A stretch of 64,000 nucleotides of DNA from Phycisphaerae bacterium (GTDB taxonomy: Bacteria > Planctomycetota > Phycisphaerae > UBA1845): contig JAJDDW010000100.1 in the NCBI GenBank assembly GCA_029260115.1, forward strand, positions 1 through 64,000, given 5' to 3'. Every line of letters starts with the position of its first letter. Within the stretch, counting starts at the first letter, position 1. This document shows positions 1-9,484 of the stretch, one piece after another. A program made the position numbers and the translations under genes. The notes below the pieces were generated by a model that was not told where the DNA came from, searched no databases, and was given only the letters and a program-made list of their open reading frames with translations.

Positions 1-41
1 CACGACTACTCAGGGTGTCTGGCTTCAAGCAATTGATCCGC

Positions 42-224
42 TTACGTAGTGCGCTGCAAACGAAGTTGAAAGGCTGCCTGGAACAGGTGGCATAAACCAA
101 TGGAGCCGTTCGCAATTTCAACTAAGAATGGTATTGACCCCAGCGGAAAACAAAGCACCGACCAAGCTGTAAGCGATGCCTTCACGAGAACGTCTCTTTC
201 TTGCCTTTTTGTGCGATATCGCAC
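42..224 (-). CDS. possible small hydrophobic protein (60 aa), doubtful
   Basis: An open frame begins with GTG directly after the TGA of the zinc-ribbon gene, with no bases between. It encodes a basic N-terminus, one hydrophobic stretch at about residues 18-38, and a short tail. I recognise no family. The start lies inside a perfect palindrome (211-224) and no Shine-Dalgarno sequence is evident, so it may be only the open end of the neighbouring transcript. Confidence 0.2.
   Translation of the reverse strand: MRYRTKRQERDVLVKASLTAWSVLCFPLGSIPFLVEIANGSIGLCHLFQAAFQLRLQRTT
211..224. repeat. 14-bp perfect palindrome after a stop codon
   Basis: GTGCGATATCGCAC is its own reverse complement with no loop. 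It sits immediately after the stop of the zinc-ribbon membrane protein gene. No T-run follows on the minus strand, so it does not look like a rho-independent terminator. A dimeric DNA-binding protein site is possible. Confidence 0.5.
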
Positions 225-845
225 TCAACTGGCGATCAGTTTCCTTGAAGGCAGATAACCGAATACGACTGCCATGAGTGGTCCGCATCCTAAGATGAAG
301 TAAAGGGGTTCTAAAGTATCTGGCATGCTGTAGCCGAAACTCTTACGCTGCCGTTCTACGACCTCGACCCAAGAGGCTGGCTTCTTAAAAAATGATCCAT
401 TGCGAAAAAAATGAAGATTGGAAGCAAACACGCGATTGGTTTCGTGTGTGGTGAAATTTCGGAGCGGTGTCCGCATAGCGTCAGTCCGGTCGTAGTGCCA
501 AACCTTAACGTCGTATTCGACCGTTAGAAAACAGCCTACAACTACGGTAACGACCGTAAGGAAGACTGGCAGCCATAACCAATAGGCTACACGGCGGCGC
601 GCTAACTTGATCGACGCTTCGTCAGATAGTGCATACCAAAAACTTGATGGCATCGTCCGCGGTCGAACCAGCCACTGCAGCCAATCACCGCGACGTGCAA
701 ACCATGCCCGGGCTTCGGCCATTTGGGCCGGTAGGTCCGCGCATATCCCGCACTCTGGACAAGGCCGAGGAAGCTCCAGCCCGTTCAGGTCGTATCCGCA
801 GTCAAAACAAAATGGATCGCCTAACAATTCTACTTTCACTGCCAT
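225..845 (-). CDS. zinc-ribbon membrane protein of unknown function
   Basis: A 206-residue protein. It opens with a four-cysteine zinc ribbon (C13, C16, C29, C32 in a CFDCGYDLNGL...CPECG context), a common N-terminal tag in planctomycete membrane proteins. An aromatic/basic segment follows, then a strong transmembrane helix near residues 88-108, an extra-membrane stretch of about 65 residues, and a second helix near 180-197. The ribbon is probably cytoplasmic and the central part outside, but the topology is inferred. The ATG at 845 has only a weak purine-rich upstream element. The gene is isolated: upstream on the same strand lies a broken TPR fragment. I cannot assign a biochemical role. 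Confidence 0.7.
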   Translation of the reverse strand: MAVKVELLGDPFCFDCGYDLNGLELPRPCPECGICADLPAQMAEARAWFARRGDWLQWLVRPRTMPSSFWYALSDEASIKLARRRVAYWLWLPVFLTVVTVVVGCFLTVEYDVKVWHYDRTDAMRTPLRNFTTHETNRVFASNLHFFRNGSFFKKPASWVEVVERQRKSFGYSMPDTLEPLYFILGCGPLMAVVFGYLPSRKLIAS

Positions 846-1023
846 ACCTTAGTAATGTCTAAGTAGCGGACCGTTACATAGCCCAGCTTTACCGAAGGAG
901 CCTCGTTGGATACTCTGCTAATTGAAGGCTAGTGTCCCATGTGGTATTGAGACTTGGAAATCGATGTTTCGTATGTAGGCGAGTGTCATACTGACGACTC
1001 GAATAATGCTAGATAGTCACCCA

Positions 1024-1374
1024 TCAACCCTTCGCCTCCTCGAAGCGCTTGAGTGTTTTCTTGAGATCGGCCCGTATTCCTCCGGAAGCTTTTTCTATCG
1101 CTTGCTTCTGGATACGAATCGCATCGTCCACCTTACCATTCTCAAACATAGCCAAGGCATACGTGTTGAGTATCGTCCATGAATCACCGTCGGGCGTTTT
1201 TATCATTTGCTCAGCCGCAGCGAGCGCAAGCTCATTAAACTGCCCTTTTGTGGTCTCTTTGTTCATCAGCTCCCAGGAAAAGTCGTTAAGCGTATGCGCA
1301 TCGTCAGCCGCGAGCTGAATGGCGTATTGACCCGCGTCGATAGCACCCGCTTGATCTTGCTTACATTCATGCAA
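1024..1374 (-). pseudogene. remnant of a TPR-tailed redoxin-type protein
   Basis: About 116 residues read as one and a half TPR-like repeats ('HTLNDFSWELMN', 'ALAAAEQMIKTPDGDSW', 'YALAMFENGKVDDAIRIQKQ'). This pattern ends many planctomycete thioredoxin/TlpA-like proteins. The frame has no ATG. The only usable start is a TTG at 1374, and upstream the frame stays open only to a TAG at 1411-1413, so the expected N-terminal redoxin domain is missing. No other frame upstream restores it. I read it as a 5'-truncated fragment. A short standalone TPR protein starting at TTG is the alternative. Confidence 0.5.
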
Positions 1375-1754
1375 CCAATTGGGAGGAGAACCAAAAAAGT
1401 AGTGTTGAAGCTATAAAGCGTTTCATAGTCTGATTCTCCGAAATGGCCAAAGGCCGAATGAGTGAACCCGAACATCTAACGCGCGAACTGCAAACATATC
1501 GAAACATAACAATCATGTACCCCGCCGATCTGTGACAGCTACCATACCTAAATCCATGAATGGGGGCAATGATAAAGTGGATGTTGCGCTATCGTCTCCA
1601 ATTTCACCCTCATAATGTACCCTGCAAGCACTGTCTGTCTGTATGCTTGAGAGTAACGAGGGGTTCGCTTACTATATTTTTGTATTGAAGGTGCCCCACA
1701 CATCATGGCACTGCACCTACTAGAACCGGGATAAGCCGGACGAAAGGTCAACTT
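1375..1754. other. intergenic, no gene recognised
   Basis: This 380-bp gap lies between the TPR remnant (minus) and the DUF2339 gene (plus). It holds AT-rich stretches, for example around 1660-1690, that could carry the promoter of the DUF2339-DUF3999 pair, but I see no clear -35/-10 pair, terminator or RNA gene. Short open frames here have no family features. Confidence 0.4.
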
Positions 1755-3737
1755 GTGAAGTGTCCGCGTTGTAATGAAATGGTGGTCGGCGTGCCAGAGT
1801 CCTGCCTCAAGTGCGGCTTCGATCTATCCCTGCTACGATCTTTACAAGAATTGAAATACACTTTGCGGCGCACGCAAAATGAATCTGAAATTGTTACCAG
1901 CCGGCTGCACGAGCTTGAGCGACAAGTCACGTCGCTCGAACCAAGAATACTCCCACAGCAAATGCCGACTGCAGTAGTAGCCACGCCCGATCCGCCAACA
2001 GTAGTACAAGAAGCTATAAGTGCTTCAGCCCCCGACGTGCAGGCCGCGAGCACGCATACTGTCAGTGCAGATCGGGCACAATCGTTGAAACAGGCGTGGG
2101 CTCGGCTCTCTACAGCATCCGCAGCGTCGCGATCGTCTACTATGAGCGGCCTGGCCGAGGCACGTCTTGGAGAGAAGTGGTTGTTGATCGCGGGCTTGGT
2201 TCTTACCATCCTAGCCGTTGGCTACTTTCTGAAATACTCGTTTGACCGTAATTGGGTTGGGCCAGCAGGGCGCGTATCGCTAGCCTACCTCGCGGGCATT
2301 GGCATGCTAAGCTGCGGAGAATTTTGTCGCCGCAAGAAGACTGAACTTTTCGGCCTGTACCTGCTCGGCGGCGGAATCGCCGTGCTCTACTTCGCGAGCT
2401 ACGCGGCGTTTCATATATACCACCTTATAGATCAGTCAACGGCATTCGGGCTCATGGCACTAGTGACAGCCTTTGCCGGGCTGCTTGCAATCTTCTACGA
2501 CGTGAAGTGGCTGGCTGTTCTTGGCATCATTGGTGGTTTTCTAACGCCGATAGTCCTTAGAACCGGTACCAACAACCAAGTCGTCCTTATGACATACATG
2601 GCTATTCTAAACGCCGGTATACTTTTTATTGCTGTTTTTAAGCAGTGGAATTTGCTGAACAACCTTGGCATGACGTTCACCTGGCTACTATTTTCAGCGT
2701 GGTTTGTTAATAGTTACGCGGGATCGAAATTTTGGACGACTACGATTTTTTTGAATCTCTTTTTCTTGACATACGCCATCGCACCGTTCGCATACTATTT
2801 GGTTAGGAATAGCCAGCAGAAAATGGTCAGCTTCAGCCTCACCATTCCTAATGCATTTATTGCATTCGGCTACGCCTACGTAACGATTCGGGACCACTAC
2901 TCGCTGCAATGGGTGAGTGTCGTGACTGTCGCATACTCCGCCATTTTCCTAAGCATGGCCACTTTTCTAAACCGTCGGCACAAAGAAAACAAAGAAGCGT
3001 TCGTGCTACTCCTAGCCAAAGGCTTACTGTTTCTCATAATCACTGTTCCGATCATATTCTCCGAGCATTGGACCACGGTTTTTTGGGGCATTCAAGCTAT
3101 CGTCCTACTGTGGGCCGCGCTTAAGCTTGGCGATATTCGGCTCCGCTGGGGCGCGATCGTGCTACTGCTCATCGCCGTTTCAAAGCTATTTTTCTACGAC
3201 TATACGACAGTCTTCGATCTTCGGGTTGACGGCCTTTATTACCCAGCCGGATTTACTATCGCGATACTAGAACGATGGTTAACAATCTTACTGACACTAG
3301 GCGTCATCTTTCGCGCTGCGCAGATGTTCAAATCGCACGGATTCGATAAAGGAGAATTGCAGGAAAATCATACGGCTATTTTCCTCACCTTGTTCGGCGT
3401 GTTGCTGTTTATCGTGATGAACATAGAAGTCGCCGCATGCTTCCATGATTACATTCCACGAGCACGCTTCGCGTCTATCTCGGTGTTATGGGCCTTGTTC
3501 GCCACCGCACTGATGATTCTTGGCTTCGCAAAAAACAAGACGGATCTTCGCCGGTGTTCCATTGGCTTGTTCGGCGTGACGATCATCAAGGTTTTCGTTC
3601 GAGACATATCCAGCGTTGATACCCCCTATCGAATCCTATCTTTTCTCGTGCTTGGACTCATGCTTGTAGGGGCATCCTACCTGTACCACCGCTTCAAAGA
3701 CCGCATACTCCCGCCAGATGAGGAGGCGCAGTCATGA
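1755..3737 (+). CDS. DUF2339 polytopic membrane protein
   Basis: A 660-residue protein. A zinc ribbon (C3, C6, C17, C20) is followed by a coiled coil at about 25-62, a low-complexity linker rich in Ala, Pro and Ser to about 125, then a long series of hydrophobic helices to the C-terminus. The segment 'EARLGEKWLLIAGLVLTILA' opening the membrane part is typical of DUF2339. The start is a GTG at 1755 (GTG AAG TGT CCG), chosen because it places the zinc ribbon at the N-terminus. The 3' end overlaps the next gene by ATGA, giving translational coupling with a DUF3999 gene. That pairing is conserved in the family. The function is unknown; an envelope role is usually assumed. Confidence 0.85.
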   Translation: MKCPRCNEMVVGVPESCLKCGFDLSLLRSLQELKYTLRRTQNESEIVTSRLHELERQVTSLEPRILPQQMPTAVVATPDPPTVVQEAISASAPDVQAASTHTVSADRAQSLKQAWARLSTASAASRSSTMSGLAEARLGEKWLLIAGLVLTILAVGYFLKYSFDRNWVGPAGRVSLAYLAGIGMLSCGEFCRRKKTELFGLYLLGGGIAVLYFASYAAFHIYHLIDQSTAFGLMALVTAFAGLLAIFYDVKWLAVLGIIGGFLTPIVLRTGTNNQVVLMTYMAILNAGILFIAVFKQWNLLNNLGMTFTWLLFSAWFVNSYAGSKFWTTTIFLNLFFLTYAIAPFAYYLVRNSQQKMVSFSLTIPNAFIAFGYAYVTIRDHYSLQWVSVVTVAYSAIFLSMATFLNRRHKENKEAFVLLLAKGLLFLIITVPIIFSEHWTTVFWGIQAIVLLWAALKLGDIRLRWGAIVLLLIAVSKLFFYDYTTVFDLRVDGLYYPAGFTIAILERWLTILLTLGVIFRAAQMFKSHGFDKGELQENHTAIFLTLFGVLLFIVMNIEVAACFHDYIPRARFASISVLWALFATALMILGFAKNKTDLRRCSIGLFGVTIIKVFVRDISSVDTPYRILSFLVLGLMLVGASYLYHRFKDRILPPDEEAQS

Positions 3738-5065
3738 GATGTTTTTCGTGCGTCATGTTCGCCGTCTGCCTATTCAACGCATCTACGGCGAACGCAGGAC
3801 CATCACCATCTGATTTCCGTTTTATCGCAACGGTTGATGGAAAGTCTTCACCGAACGAGCCAATAAGCATACCGCTATCGCGAGAGATAATTTTAGAGGC
3901 TAAGCACAACTTTGTTGATGTGCGCGTGTTTGACGATACGGGCCTGGAAACTCCTTACGTCATTTACAAGCAGACCCAAGCCCATGAAACGCCCAAGTCA
4001 TATGTGTTTGAAATCGTGTCTTACGATAACATCGAAGGATCAGACGAATTCTTGTTAAAGCGGCCACCTGGCGCGCCTTCAATTCGTGAGATCGAATTAC
4101 AGATTGCGGGCAAGGATTTCAAGAAGCGTATACAGGTTGAGGCCGGGCTTTCACCTCAAGCCATGAAAGAGATTGCTGCCAATACCATATTCGATTTCTC
4201 ATCGCGATTAACACTTAGGAAAACAACAGTCCATATACCAGAGACCAATGCAGACTTCTTACGCCTTCGGCTCACAGATGAATCCCCGCCACCAGCGGAA
4301 AGTCCCGAAATGCGCTTACGGTACGAGGGGCTGGAGTTCTGGACCGATGGCCATATAACGGGCCCGTTTCACGTCAATCGCATCCTCGGCTGGTCAGGTC
4401 AGCGTAAGCCTTCAGAAATCTACTTAGACTACATCACAATCGAAAATCCAGTCGTGAGCATAGACGCCCATGGCAACAGCCTCATCGATCTTGGCTGCAA
4501 ATTGCCGTTGGCTCAAATCACATTTGATATTGAGAATCCGTACTATTACCGCCGCGTTCAATTATTAACCGCCATCGAAAACGTAGACGAGCAATTTCGG
4601 GTCGTCGCTGGCGGCGTGATTTATAAGATTCCCGGCATCGAAGAGTCAGAGAATACGATTCATTTCGACCAACCCACCCGATACCTGCGACTCCATGTGC
4701 CCAACGATGACAACCCTCCGTTGCGCGTGCGCAGCATAACTATCGCGTGGGTACGGCGTAACCTCTACTTCGTTCCTGAGCCAGGGCGGAGTTACACGCT
4801 ACACGTCGGCAGCGAGGTCGTATCATCGCCGCGATACGAATTGAGTCATCTTATTCCCTCAGATTTTGCCAAGCTCAAGCACTACGCTTCAATGTCGGTA
4901 CAAACGCTTAGGCCAAACGCCAGCTACGCGCCGCGCGCGATACCGGTCACAAACGATGACGTAGAGAAAAAATTATTCACTGGATTGGTCATTATCCTCG
5001 TTTGCGCCCTCTCGATCTGGGCTTTCCGCCTACTGAAGAAGATGCCATACGAGGCGGGTGAATAA
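3734..5065 (+). CDS. DUF3999 exported, membrane-anchored protein
   Basis: 443 residues. A signal peptide (about 1-22, ending in a small-residue stretch before 'GPSPSDF') leads to a large, beta-rich extracytoplasmic region, with one transmembrane helix near 417-436 and a short basic cytoplasmic tail. The opening 'FRFIATVDGK' and the repeated 'VRVFDDTGLETPYVIY'-type strands match DUF3999, the usual partner of DUF2339. The ATG overlaps the upstream stop (ATGA), so the two are almost certainly co-translated and may form one envelope complex. That is inferred from pairing, not from known biochemistry. Confidence 0.85.
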   Translation: MRCFSCVMFAVCLFNASTANAGPSPSDFRFIATVDGKSSPNEPISIPLSREIILEAKHNFVDVRVFDDTGLETPYVIYKQTQAHETPKSYVFEIVSYDNIEGSDEFLLKRPPGAPSIREIELQIAGKDFKKRIQVEAGLSPQAMKEIAANTIFDFSSRLTLRKTTVHIPETNADFLRLRLTDESPPPAESPEMRLRYEGLEFWTDGHITGPFHVNRILGWSGQRKPSEIYLDYITIENPVVSIDAHGNSLIDLGCKLPLAQITFDIENPYYYRRVQLLTAIENVDEQFRVVAGGVIYKIPGIEESENTIHFDQPTRYLRLHVPNDDNPPLRVRSITIAWVRRNLYFVPEPGRSYTLHVGSEVVSSPRYELSHLIPSDFAKLKHYASMSVQTLRPNASYAPRAIPVTNDDVEKKLFTGLVIILVCALSIWAFRLLKKMPYEAGE

Positions 5066-5429
5066 TTCGTGGACCATTAATTGGCTAGTACGCACCGCCC
5101 GTTAGCCTTATCGCGCAATGCGTTCACCCGCTCAGCTATGGTTCCAAAAATGAGTGTCGGGGGGAAACTAATCTCAAGCTGTGGGAAATAATGATACGTC
5201 ATGAATAGCGGTTCTCGCCCGATTTGCCATCCAATCACCCCTCTCTGTACAGTCTTCGCGTGGGACATTACAATTCACACCGCTCGGAAATAGGGGAAAG
5301 TGGCCACCAGAGGCCCAAAATCATGGGATAGATTTGCCACTGCGTGTGTAAGACGCAGCTGGCGGGTGCGATGCTCGATGGGGATATGGCTGATCCAACA
5401 AGCTTAGCCAAGCGGAGGTTCATAGCGAA
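5066..5429. other. intergenic, no convincing gene
   Basis: This 364-bp gap separates the DUF3999 gene from the coiled-coil gene. A 63-codon minus-strand frame at 5077-5268 lacks a ribosome binding site and any recognisable motif, so I do not call it. The end of the gap carries the GGAGG Shine-Dalgarno (5414-5418) of the downstream GTG start. Confidence 0.4.
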
Positions 5430-7298
5430 GTGTCTAATAAAACTACACCTGCTGTCGTAGCCATCTTGGCTTGTATTATCTGTATCATCGGATGGGTATC
5501 CTTACCCAGCCTGCAAAGCGCCCAACGGCGCGTTGACTCTCAGGCCGCCGAACACCTCGAACGTGCCCGACGCATACTCCACCAATATAGCTTCGGCCTA
5601 TCACACAAAGCTGCGCTTCTTGAACAAGCCATCGACCTTGGTATGGACGCCGAAGAAGAAAACGGCGCATGGATCGCTGACGATGAGGCGGATAACTACC
5701 AAACAAGCCATGAAAGACTTTGGGAAGGATACAACCCAACCAATTGGCCTGAAGATGCAACGAGTCAACCCCGACTAGCTAAGGCTAGTTACGGCAATCT
5801 TTCCAGCCAAATTCGTGAAGGCTTAACAGGGCGGACAAAAATACTACGAGACAACGAACGACTTCTCACCGATGCCTTAAGCGAAATCGGCGAAGCCTTA
5901 GCTATCAGTGACGGATCAGCCGACTCTCGATCCTATGCCGAAGCCAATCGCCTCAAGGCGGTCATTCTATATCACCAGGGCTTAGCCCATTCGATCCGCG
6001 CCAAGCTAAAACGCAACGAAGCTCAGCCTCTGCGAGACCAGTTGGTCGATTTGCGATCTAAAGTCGTCATGCTCAAGGTTATCGAAGAGGACAATCGCAT
6101 TGACCTCACCAACGATAAGATCGCCGAACTTCAAAGCAAAGCCGCCGAAGTCAAAACCGAGGCCGAGAAGGTCAATGCCCAACTAGCGGAGTTAGATGGC
6201 ACGATCGCGGGCTTCAACCAACGTATTGACCAAGCCACGAAAACGCGCGATGCTCGCTTCGCCGAAACTCAAGCACTGCAAAGCACCGGCCTAGACTTCA
6301 ATAACCCCGAAGGCTCCGAAGTTTTCGCTCAGCGTTACCACCAACTAGACAGCGAATATCGAGCGGCGGATCGTCTGGTCCAAACGCTAGTCGGCGGCGA
6401 TATGCCCAATGCCCAAATCGACAGCAGTGCCGACTATATCCAGGGCCAATATCTCGAAAATGGAACGGATAGCCAGCTAACGGTCACTCTTGGCCTTAGT
6501 CACTATCAGCAGCAGCGGGAAGTGTTATCGCAACAAGCCGCCGCCTCCCAAGATGCGGTCAATGTTTTCGAGGAAGGCATCCAAACGCTGGAAGATATGT
6601 CAGCCATGTTTAGCAGCGAGCGCGATGAAGCACGACAGCAGCTACCCGCGCTAGCCAAGACTGCCAACGACCTATATGGCGACCTGTCCAGCCTAGACGA
6701 TGAAGCTTTCGAGTTGGAAGGCGACGCCCTCGATTCCCTGCGAAAATCAGCCTCAGCTGCGAATCTTGCCGCGAACAATGCGCTAAGCTGGGTCACTGAT
6801 GCCCGCACCCAAGCTCAATTATTAACTGGCGAGGCCAAGAGTCTCTCACCATTCGAAGCCCGCACCCAAGATGGATGGATGGCCGGGCACATCGCTGCCC
6901 AAGAGGCAGACGCCCTGCTCGAACAAGCCCGCATCCATCTACGTCGCTATCGCACCAAAAATCTAAACGCCGCTATTTTAGCTGACTTAGCCAAGCCCTT
7001 AAACCTACGCGAAGCCGACCCCATAGCTGAGTCAGATGCCGCATTAGAGGCCCAAAAAGCCGGTATCGAAGCCATCAAGGTGACCATGATGCGCCTGCAA
7101 AAGGCTCACAAAGAGGCCAATCGCCACTGGACTTTCGTCGCCCAACAAGCGGCGGCCAACGAACTCATCGCCCAGTTCGATCAGCCAGGCTACGACAATG
7201 AGGCCCTGGCCGCCTACCGAAACGCCATCAAAGGCCGCGAAACCGAATCGTTCGCTGGCCCGTTTCAAGCAAGAATTCATCAGTTAGAAACAAACTAA
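5430..7298 (+). CDS. membrane-anchored coiled-coil protein, unknown function
   Basis: A 622-residue protein with an uncleaved-looking N-terminal anchor (about residues 8-28), then an almost entirely helical, Ala/Gln/Glu-rich body. Long heptad-type stretches are visible at about 200-285 and 355-460. A GGAGG element at 5414-5418 supports the GTG start at 5430. Nothing points to an enzyme. The architecture fits a structural periplasmic rod or scaffold protein held in the inner membrane. It is followed by a separately transcribed sigma factor gene after a 299-bp gap. I do not recognise a named family. Confidence 0.7.
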   Translation: MSNKTTPAVVAILACIICIIGWVSLPSLQSAQRRVDSQAAEHLERARRILHQYSFGLSHKAALLEQAIDLGMDAEEENGAWIADDEADNYQTSHERLWEGYNPTNWPEDATSQPRLAKASYGNLSSQIREGLTGRTKILRDNERLLTDALSEIGEALAISDGSADSRSYAEANRLKAVILYHQGLAHSIRAKLKRNEAQPLRDQLVDLRSKVVMLKVIEEDNRIDLTNDKIAELQSKAAEVKTEAEKVNAQLAELDGTIAGFNQRIDQATKTRDARFAETQALQSTGLDFNNPEGSEVFAQRYHQLDSEYRAADRLVQTLVGGDMPNAQIDSSADYIQGQYLENGTDSQLTVTLGLSHYQQQREVLSQQAAASQDAVNVFEEGIQTLEDMSAMFSSERDEARQQLPALAKTANDLYGDLSSLDDEAFELEGDALDSLRKSASAANLAANNALSWVTDARTQAQLLTGEAKSLSPFEARTQDGWMAGHIAAQEADALLEQARIHLRRYRTKNLNAAILADLAKPLNLREADPIAESDAALEAQKAGIEAIKVTMMRLQKAHKEANRHWTFVAQQAAANELIAQFDQPGYDNEALAAYRNAIKGRETESFAGPFQARIHQLETN

Positions 7299-7482
7299 CG
7301 TGATTTGATGAAATAGTCAGTAGTGCTTTATTTGGGCTTCTTTTCACAAGGTCACTGTTGACCTGACGCTTGTCGAGGGCGATAATCATATGGTGAGGTG
7401 AAGGATGGGGTGCGCCTTTACAAGCCAGACGGATCAGTTGGAATTATCAGAAAAGACCAATTTCCGATAGTTGTCAGCTGTA

Positions 7483-7500
7483 TTCCTCGAACAAGAGGAA
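7483..7500. promoter_or_regulatory. hairpin upstream of the sigma factor gene
   Basis: TTCCTC-GAACAA-GAGGAA is a perfect 6-bp inverted repeat about 100 bp before the sigma factor ATG, inside an otherwise featureless 299-bp gap (7299-7597). It could be an operator or a leader hairpin. There is no following T-run. Confidence 0.3.
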
Positions 7501-7597
7501 GTTATTGTCTGTACTATATGGTGTCGCTTTTACAATGGGTTTGGTTAAGGTGAGCCTTTCAGTCCCATAACGAGCGACTTGGATGAAGTGAAGGCCA

Positions 7598-9265
7598 ATG
7601 CCAAAATTTCTCAATCGTGATATGTCCGAGTTAGCCCATCAGCTGACTATCTCCCCGCGCCGACTTCGTATCCAGCAACTTCGTGGGATCGAAACATTAC
7701 TCAACATAGCCGAGTCCGACCGGGCCTATCCTTATGAGTTTGTTTGCTTTCACATTACAGGCTATCACAAACGCGGACCATCCACGAGCGATTTAGTTCC
7801 TGCTGCTGCACTGATTCCAGATTTGGTCAGCATGGCCGAGTCTATTTCTCGTAAGGCAAACCTCACCGTAGCTGAGCTTGGCGAAACCTATCTAACCCAG
7901 CAAGAGCTGGCTGAGCAGTTGGACGTCAGCACCAAGACACTGCGTCGCTGGCGTAGCCGAGGTCTAATGGGGGTGCGCGTCGTATTTGAAGATGGCGTCA
8001 ACCGATTAGCTTTCCTCAATCGCACTGTCACCAGATTTGTGGAACAAAACAAGGCGCTCGTTGAAAAAGGCGCTTCCTTCAAACAACTAACCGACTCTGA
8101 GCGTGATAGCATCGTCGAATCTGCTCGCGCTATTTTGGTACGTCGTAAGATTAAGCTTCATGCCGCCGCGCGAATTGTCGCGGAGCAAACGGGCCGGGCT
8201 GTTGAAACCGTCCGTTACACCTTACGTCGATACGACGAAGCGAATCCAAAAACTTCGCTATTCGTCAACAACACCGACCAGCTATTTACCGATGAGCAAA
8301 GCGCTATTTGGCGCAGTTATCAAGCAGGCGAATCGGCCAAAACCCTGGCTCGGGTTTATGAAGTCAAAGTAAGCGACATTAAGCAGACCCTGCGCACCAT
8401 GCAGCTATGCATGTGGCAACAGCTTCCGCCAGAGTGCATTTACAATGATTTGTTTGATGCCCCTCATGCGGATCAGCTATTTTTACATGCCAGTGAGCCT
8501 GTCAGTGAAGGTAAGTCTTCGCCACGCGTGCCTAAGGATTTGCCTTCCTATTTGCAATCGCTTTACCGCACCCCGCTATTAACGCCAGCGCAAGAACAGT
8601 ATTTGTTCCGTCGATACAACTACGCCAAACACAAAGCAGCTACGCAGCTAAAAGCGCTAGCCTCTGACACGGTGACGGACGACCAGCTAAATAGCGTGCG
8701 CGATTTGCTCGCCGATGTCGACGCGACCAAACAACGCATCGTAAAAGCCAATCTTCGATTGGTTGTGAGCATCGCCAAGAAGCATGTTGGCCTATCCCGC
8801 GATCTTTTTGAAATTATCAGCGACGGCAATATTTCGCTAATGCGTGCGGTCGAAAAATTCGACGTTTCGCGGGGCAACAAATTTAGTACCTATGCCTCTT
8901 GGGCGATTATCAAGAATTTTGCCCGTTCGATTCCCGAAAGTTATTACCACGGTACGCGGTATGTCACAGGTCAGGACTTGGCCATTGAGACGGCTGCGGA
9001 CCATCACGAATTACCAAACTCACCCAGCGATCATAGCCGGGTGCGCGATCTCATTGCTGCAGGCTTGAAGCAGCTTCCTCAGCGTGACCAAGAAATCATC
9101 GCCGGTCACTTTGGCCTAGCTGGGGTAGGCGGCTCACTCACACTTGAACAGCTTGGCAACCGCTTCGGCGTTACCAAAGAACGCATTCGCCAAATCGAGC
9201 AACGTGCATTAGGCCGATTGCGAGACGTACTTTCACCCTCGTTAGCTGACAATATTCCTTCCTAA
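7598..9265 (+). CDS. sigma-70 family factor with long helix-turn-helix N-terminal extension
   Basis: 555 residues. Residues 99-123 form a MerR/excisionase-like helix-turn-helix ('LTQQELAEQLDVSTKTLRRW'), and helical stretches at about 165-212 and 230-270 look like further HTH modules. A region-1.2-like segment (313-345) leads to region 2 (380-446, 'NLRLVVSIAKKHVG', 'FDVSRGNKFSTYASW'). Region 4 (490-545) ends with 'GVTKERIRQIEQRALGRL'. Region 3 is nearly absent: only about 40 residues separate regions 2 and 4. The canonical YATWWIRQA of region 2.3-2.4 reads YASWAIIKNF, so promoter melting and -10 contacts may differ. The ATG at 7598 is used; M9 is an alternative. It resembles a group-2/3 sigma factor rather than an ECF factor. 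Its promoters are unknown. Confidence 0.85.
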   Translation: MPKFLNRDMSELAHQLTISPRRLRIQQLRGIETLLNIAESDRAYPYEFVCFHITGYHKRGPSTSDLVPAAALIPDLVSMAESISRKANLTVAELGETYLTQQELAEQLDVSTKTLRRWRSRGLMGVRVVFEDGVNRLAFLNRTVTRFVEQNKALVEKGASFKQLTDSERDSIVESARAILVRRKIKLHAAARIVAEQTGRAVETVRYTLRRYDEANPKTSLFVNNTDQLFTDEQSAIWRSYQAGESAKTLARVYEVKVSDIKQTLRTMQLCMWQQLPPECIYNDLFDAPHADQLFLHASEPVSEGKSSPRVPKDLPSYLQSLYRTPLLTPAQEQYLFRRYNYAKHKAATQLKALASDTVTDDQLNSVRDLLADVDATKQRIVKANLRLVVSIAKKHVGLSRDLFEIISDGNISLMRAVEKFDVSRGNKFSTYASWAIIKNFARSIPESYYHGTRYVTGQDLAIETAADHHELPNSPSDHSRVRDLIAAGLKQLPQRDQEIIAGHFGLAGVGGSLTLEQLGNRFGVTKERIRQIEQRALGRLRDVLSPSLADNIPS

Positions 9266-9484
9266 CGCATTTTGTCGCATCTTGAATGATTGATCGATCT
9301 CGCGACAAGGGTCGTGTTGTACTTCGAGAAATTTGATGTGGGGCAATCTCTTGTAAAGACACGGGTAAGCTGCTGCTTCTCCGTGCCATCCATCAGATAG
9401 TTTGAGGCTGGGCCGTAAACCTCAGGGGCTATTACGTTAGAAGGGTCAAGCCGTCGCTGCGCAGACGCCGATATCTTCGCTATA

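Noticed and set aside
5077-5268. 63-codon minus-strand frame in the gap after DUF3999
   Set aside because: No Shine-Dalgarno, no signal or domain, and no neighbour logic. It is kept as part of an unassigned gap.
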